DNA of 64,000 bases, taken from contig JAGTXO010000006.1 of assembly GCA_019448385.1 (NCBI GenBank), forward strand, positions 1,302,001 to 1,366,000. The letters are read 5' to 3'. This DNA comes from Diacronema lutheri (lineage: Eukaryota; Haptophyta; Pavlovophyceae; Pavlovales; Pavlovaceae). Shown here in pieces: positions 59,814 through 64,000 of the stretch. The position numbers were made by a program, and so were the translations under genes. Within the stretch, counting starts at the first letter, position 1, and every line of letters begins with the position of its first letter. The notes under the pieces were generated by a model, which did not search any database, was not told where the DNA came from, and saw only the letters and a list, made by a program, of their open reading frames with translations.

Positions 59814-61947
59814 TCACTTGAGCACGGGCGAGCGGAAGGCGTACCCTTCGGGCACGCGCGGCGCCTGCGCGAGCACATCCTTGCCCACTTTGGCCGCAAA
59901 GCCCTTCTTGTCAAAGTTGGACACGAACGCGGCGGCGAGCTTGGCGCGCGCCGTTTGGAACGCCTCCTGGTTGTCCCAGTTGTTGGACGACGTGAGGATC
60001 TCGCTGGGCACGCCGGCGCAGCTCGTCGGGAAGGGGAGGCCGAACACGTCGTCGCGCGCGTATTCGGCCGCCGCGAGCTCGCCCGAGTGGACCGAGTCGA
60101 TGATGGCGCGCGTGTATTTGAGCGGGCAGCGCTTACCCGAAGTGCCGAGCCAGCCCGTGTTGAGCAGCCACGCGTTGGCGTTGTGATCGCGCAGCTTGTC
60201 GGCGAGCATCTCGGCGTACTTGAGAGGGTGCCACACGAGGAACGGCTCGCCGTAGCACGACGAGAAGACGACGATCGGCTCGGTCACGCCAATCTCAGTG
60301 CCGGCCATCTTGGACGTGAAGCCACTCGCAAAGTGATAGATCACCTGCGGGCGGGCGAGTGGAAGGAAGGCGGGTGAGCCAAGGGCGCGCTCGCGCGCGC
60401 GCGCGCGCATGCGGGCGCGCGCGCCGCCGGCGCGGCGCGGCGCGGCGCGGCGCGGCGCGGCGCGCACCTGCTCGCGCGTGAGCTTGGAGACGAGCGGCAG
60501 CACGCCGGTCGCGTCGCACGTGAGCAGGATCACGTTGGTCGGGTGACCGCCGACGGCGTGCGCCTTGGCGTTGGGGATGAAGTGCAGCGGGTACGCGCAG
60601 CGCGTGTTCTCGGTGATCGACAAGTCCTCGTAGTCGACGACGCGCGTGTGCGCGTGCATGACAATGTTCTCGACGACGGCGCCAAAGCGGACGGCGTGGA
60701 AGATCTCGGGCTCCTTCTCCTCGGAGAGAGACGCGCACTTGGCGTAGCACCCGCCCTCCACGTTGAACAGCCCCTTGTCCGTCCACACGTGCTCGTCGTC
60801 GCCAATCAGCAGCCGCGCCGGGTCGGAGGAGAGCGTCGTCTTGCCCGTGCCTGAGAGGCCGAAGAAGAGCGTCGTGTTGCCCGTGCGCGGGTCCTCGTTG
60901 GCCGAGCTGTGCAGGCAGAGCTGCCCGCGGAGCGGCATCAGGTACATCATCAGGGTGAGCACGAGCTTCTTCATCTCGCCCGCGTACTGCGTGCCGAGGA
61001 TCACGGCCTCGCCGCGCTCGAGGTTGAGGTCGATGGACGCCGAGCTCGTCATCCCGTCCACGTACCGGTTGGCCGGGAAGCTGCCGGCGTTGTAGATGAC
61101 GAAATCGGGCACAAAGTCGTCGAGGTCGCTGCCCGTCGCCGGGATGAGCATGTTGAGCATGAAGAGCGCGTGGTCTGCGGGTGCGTGTGGCGTGTGACCC
61201 CGGGGGGCGGGGTGCTCTCGTCAGAGGCGCGTGTGCGCGTGCGCGCGTGCGCGCGGCCGGCGCGAGGCGTTGGGGCGCGAAGCGCGAGCAGCGGTTGCGC
61301 GCGCGCGCGCACACATGCTCGCGAGCAGATGATGCGGATCTTGATACGGTACTCCGTGTCGTGCCCGGCAAACGCGTCGACGACGAAGAGGCGTTCGCGC
61401 GTGCGCAGGTAGTCGATCGCGCGCTCGCGGTTGATCATAAACGACTGGTGCGACAACTTGATGTTGACGGGGCCCCACCAGACGTTCTGGTTGGACTCGG
61501 GTGAATCGACCACGCGCTTGTCCTTAGGCGAGCGGCCGGTCTTGGCGCCCGATAGGCACGAGAGCGCGCCGGTCGACGTGAGCGACGACGTCGTCGATTC
61601 GTACCGCAGCGAGAGCTCGATGATGTGTGCGGGCGAGCTGTTGCGGATGAGGTCGGGAAGGACGGCGTGGTCGTCGACGTGATCGTTCTTCTGCTCGGCG
61701 CACGCGCGCGCGAGCGCGCGGCGGAGCGGAGGAGCTGGTGCTCAGCCAGCGCGCGCGGCGCTAATGACGCGCGCGGCGCGCGCGCACGCGCGGCGCGCGC
61801 GCACGCGTGGCGCGCGCAGCGCGAGGTGCGTGCGGCCGCGCGTACGAGGACTTGCGGCTGCATCTCCTTATAGTACTCGAGCCACTGCGACGGCGCGACG
61901 TCCGAGCCTGCGAGCAGCGCCTCCATCTGCACCTTGAACGAGCCCAT
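59814..61947 (-). CDS. ATP-dependent phosphoenolpyruvate carboxykinase
   Basis: Four exons, approximately 61947-61846, 61690-61315, 61174-60468 and 60344-59814. Exon 1 gives [20 protein letters not shown]. Exon 2 holds [18 protein letters not shown] and [20 protein letters not shown]. Exon 3 holds the kinase P-loop [35 protein letters not shown] and [15 protein letters not shown]. Exon 4 holds [19 protein letters not shown] and [20 protein letters not shown]. These are diagnostic of the ATP-using (plant, yeast, bacterial) family. It interconverts oxaloacetate and PEP with ATP in gluconeogenesis or C4-like carbon flow. No plastid or mitochondrial presequence is obvious at this ATG. Introns are GC-rich, and the third (60345-60467) is open in frame and contains a GCGGC array, a trap for gene finders. 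Confidence 0.92.
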
Positions 61948-62160
61948 GGTGGTGGTGCGCCGAAGTCCGTCCTCCTGCTTCCGCTCAGTATGATTGGCGC
62001 TTTTTCCTCCCTGTGCCGGTGCGTGCCAAGCATGACGACTTGCTTGTGACTAAACTCGAATTCGTGCGCCCACACGATGGCGGCCCGCTGCGGCAGGTAC
62101 ATGCTCGGCCTCGGCCACGGCCGTCGTGCGGCGCTTCGCCTACTGGCGTCGTGGCTTCTC

Positions 62161-62171
62161 TTTTAAAAAAA
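62161..62171. promoter_or_regulatory. TTTTAAAAAAA box
   Basis: The strongest A/T block between the PEPCK ATG (61947, minus, 214 bp) and a small plus-strand ORF (62233, 62 bp). Same motif as at 10801, 16430 and 52906. Confidence 0.45.
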
Positions 62172-62232
62172 TTGCTTGCCGAGCCGGCGGGCGCAGCGCG
62201 TGGCTTCTCGCCCGCGCTCGGACGTGGCGGCC

Positions 62233-62466
62233 ATGTGCGTTGAGGTCTGCGACTTTCGGCCCGCGCCTCCAGAAGCGCCAACTCGTCGCGTGCTCTTTCT
62301 GCCCGGGCGCGCGCTTGCCGCCGCCGCCGGCGTGCGCACAGCGGGACGCGCGCTCAGCGCGATCGGGTGCTGCGCGCGGTGCAGCGCGCTGCCGGTTGAT
62401 GCGCTCTTTTTTGAAGCGGCCACCGCCACAGAGCCACAGACGCGATGCAGATCCGTGGTGACTTGA
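62233..62466 (+). CDS. Small ORF, 77 residues, weak
   Basis: ATG at 62233 gives MCVEVCDFRPAPPEAPTRRV, then LFLPGRALAAAAGVRTAGRA and SALPVDALFFEAATATEPQT. It could be a short protein or the first exon of a larger one. Support is its placement 62 bp from the A/T box and the mixed composition. No family. Confidence 0.3.
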   Translation: MCVEVCDFRPAPPEAPTRRVLFLPGRALAAAAGVRTAGRALSAIGCCARCSALPVDALFFEAATATEPQTRCRSVVT

Positions 62467-63019
62467 GAGGCAGTGCAAGCCAGTCGCCCGCAGCTGCACC
62501 CGGCTGCACGAGCAGCTGCTCGACGGCCTCGTCCCGCTCCTTGGCCAATGGAGGCCCAAGGCAGGGGACACGACGCGCAGCGAGCGATGTAGTCGGCGCG
62601 CCCATTGTCGCCGCACATGCCGCAGACGTGCGCGGACGGCCGGCTGCTCGCATGCCGCATGCGTCGCGTCCGCGCAGACCGCCTGCCTGGGCCGAACGGC
62701 GCGCGATGGACGAGCACGCGTGCCGCACGTGGCGAGCAGTGGCGATTGACAATTGCTCGCGCGCGTCGCGCGCCGCTGCAGCGATGCGCGTATCGTGGGC
62801 CGTGCACGCCCAGCGCGAAGCGCGCCGCCTGTGCCGATCGCGCGCGTCGAGGAAAGCAAGCAGCTGCAGAGGCGTCAGAGGCGCGGCCGACGGCGGCCGA
62901 TTTGGTCTCGGCGTCGGTGACTGCGGCAAAGACGGCGTAGGCGGCGGCAGCTGCTGGCGCACCTGCGCTACGTGCCGAGCTCGCGGCGCGCGATGCTGCG
63001 CACGCGCCAGGCGCCGCGG
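62467..63019. other. Unassigned stretch
   Basis: Both strands have open frames. On the minus strand VCGMCGDNGRADYIARCASC (about 62,560-62,630) has a four-Cys zinc-finger-like spacing, and in another frame ERDEAVEQLLVQPGAAAGDW looks coding. I could not build a gene from either. An acceptor-like GCGCAG lies at about 62965 on the minus strand. Confidence 0.3.
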
Positions 63020-64000
63020 CTACTCGCGCTTGCTGCTCTTTGAGCGGGAGATTTTGTCATCGCTCCTTGACTTTGACCCCTTGCCCCCGTCGTTGTCCTT
63101 GTCGCGCTCCCTCTTGTCCTCCTTGCCCTCCTTGTCGGACTTGCCCTCCCTCTTGTCAAGCCTGTTGGACTTGTCCCTCTCCCGGTCCTTCTTGTCCGCC
63201 TTGTCCTTGTCCCCGTCCTTGTCGTCCCTCTTGTTCGACTTGTCCTTGTCCTTGTCGGACTTGCCCTCCCTCTTCTCGGGCCTGTCGGACCTGTCCCTCT
63301 CTCGGTCCTTCTTGTCCGCCTTGACCTTGTCCCCGTCCTTGTCGTCCCTCTTGTCGGGCCTGTCTTTGTCCTTGTCGGACTTGCTCTCGCGCTTGTCGGA
63401 CTTGTCGCGCTCGCCCTTGTCCGCACCTTCCTTGTCGGACCTCGCCTTCTCCCGGTCGCGACTGGTCGCGGACTCGCGCGGAACCTGCTGAGTGCGCTCG
63501 CCGTCGTCGCCGTCGCTGTCCAGCATGTCACCATCGCTGTCGTGCGGCCGGTGCGAGGTCACCTGCCCTCCGCCTCTGCCCTCGTTGGCAGCATCGGCGC
63601 CAAATGAAGTATTCCAATCTGCGAGCGGCTGCGGCGCGCTCAATCCGCCGCCAATAGCGTCGCCCGGGTTAAGCATCGCCCTGCACAACCGACGCCGCGC
63701 GTGGCGATCGGGTGACGGGCGGGCGGGCGGGCGCAGGGTAACGGGCGAGGCTCGGCGCGATGAGCGGGGTGCAAGTCGCACGCCGAGGCGCACGCGCACG
63801 CCCGCCAAGTCAAGACGGCACTGCGCCACGCCACTAGCATGATCCTGGACCCCACCGCCAGGCCCGCACGCGCGCCGCGGCCGTCCACCCACGGCGCGCA
63901 TTCTGGCCGCGTTACCCACATTGCGGCGAGGTATGCGGGCATGCTGTTGAGCGCGTTAAGGCTTGGATTGGGCGCATAGTTGCCGTACGCCGCGACACCC
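63020..64000 (-). CDS. Partial nuclear-type protein with charged K/D/R repeat tail
   Basis: The right edge carries an exon (64000-63920) reading GVAAYGNYAPNPSLNALNSM then PAYLAAM, ending at a GTGGGT donor. After an intron of about 240 bp with a TTGTGCAG acceptor, the second exon (63680-63020) reads MLNPGDAIGGGLSAPQPLAD, WNTSFGADAANEG, an Asp/Ser stretch and then about 150 residues of almost only Lys, Asp, Arg, Glu and Ser (KSDKDKDRPDKRDDKDGDK). The tail has a 40-residue (120-bp) near-repeat, KADKKDRERDRSDRPEKREG versus KADKKDRERDKSNRLDKREG. Such tails occur in RS-like splicing and chromatin proteins, so a nuclear role is likely. The 5' part is outside the window. Confidence 0.65.

Noticed and set aside
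60345-60467. Insertion in PEP carboxykinase
   Set aside because: The extra Arg/Ala/Pro segment is an open GTGCGC...GCAG intron; removing it restores the family alignment.
1-64000. tRNA, rRNA or snRNA genes
   Set aside because: No cloverleaf, 5S box or snRNA-like sequence was recognised by eye; a covariance scan was not possible.

Overview
The window looks like nuclear DNA of a very GC-rich (roughly 70 percent by eye) microalga with a red-lineage secondary plastid. A haptophyte is my first guess, with pavlovophytes possible; a pelagophyte is an alternative. Reasons: spliceosomal introns with GTGCGC-type donors and GCAG acceptors; plastid proteins whose signal peptide ends at an Ala-Phe or Gly-Phe step (15.4-16.4 kb and the sedoheptulose bisphosphatase at 52 kb); a plant-type vacuolar proton pyrophosphatase; a four-domain cation channel. 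No rRNA, tRNA or CRISPR array was recognised. The GC content keeps most frames open on both strands, so gene calls rest on recognisable domains and splice logic rather than on frame length.

Left host block, 0-18 kb: a partial MAM-domain protein; an unknown protein with an 11-copy HVASP repeat; a four-domain voltage-gated-like channel; a HERPUD-like ER ubiquitin-domain protein; an unknown two-repeat protein; an ankyrin protein; a NADAR-FHA-RRM fusion; an unknown plastid membrane protein; and two small unknown proteins. Two divergent pairs share a single TTTTAAAA box.

Accessory block, about 18-50 kb: odd splice-like tandem repeats, a decayed coiled-coil gene, two TIR elements facing each other in an 860-bp palindrome, a decayed single-strand-binding-like/Pif1 helicase gene, a compact USP-type deubiquitinase with introns, a LINE remnant, and then 19 kb on the + strand occupied almost entirely by giant reading frames. 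These carry two Ulp1-like protease modules, a putative PD-(D/E)XK domain, a YqaJ-like nuclease, a chromodomain and, at the end, a Fanzor/TnpB-type RNA-guided nuclease. This is the most unusual content of the window. The three frames abut and could be exons of one enormous gene. No capsid, polymerase or integrase was recognised, and the outer boundaries are not established.

Right host block, 50-64 kb: BDP1 (Pol III factor), plastid SBPase, a coiled-coil protein, a PanP-like aspartate/glutamate decarboxylase, the K+-dependent-type H+-pyrophosphatase (3 exons), ATP-type PEP carboxykinase (4 exons), and a partial protein with a highly charged repeat tail. SBPase, H+-PPase and PEPCK are ordinary carbon and energy genes of a photosynthetic protist.
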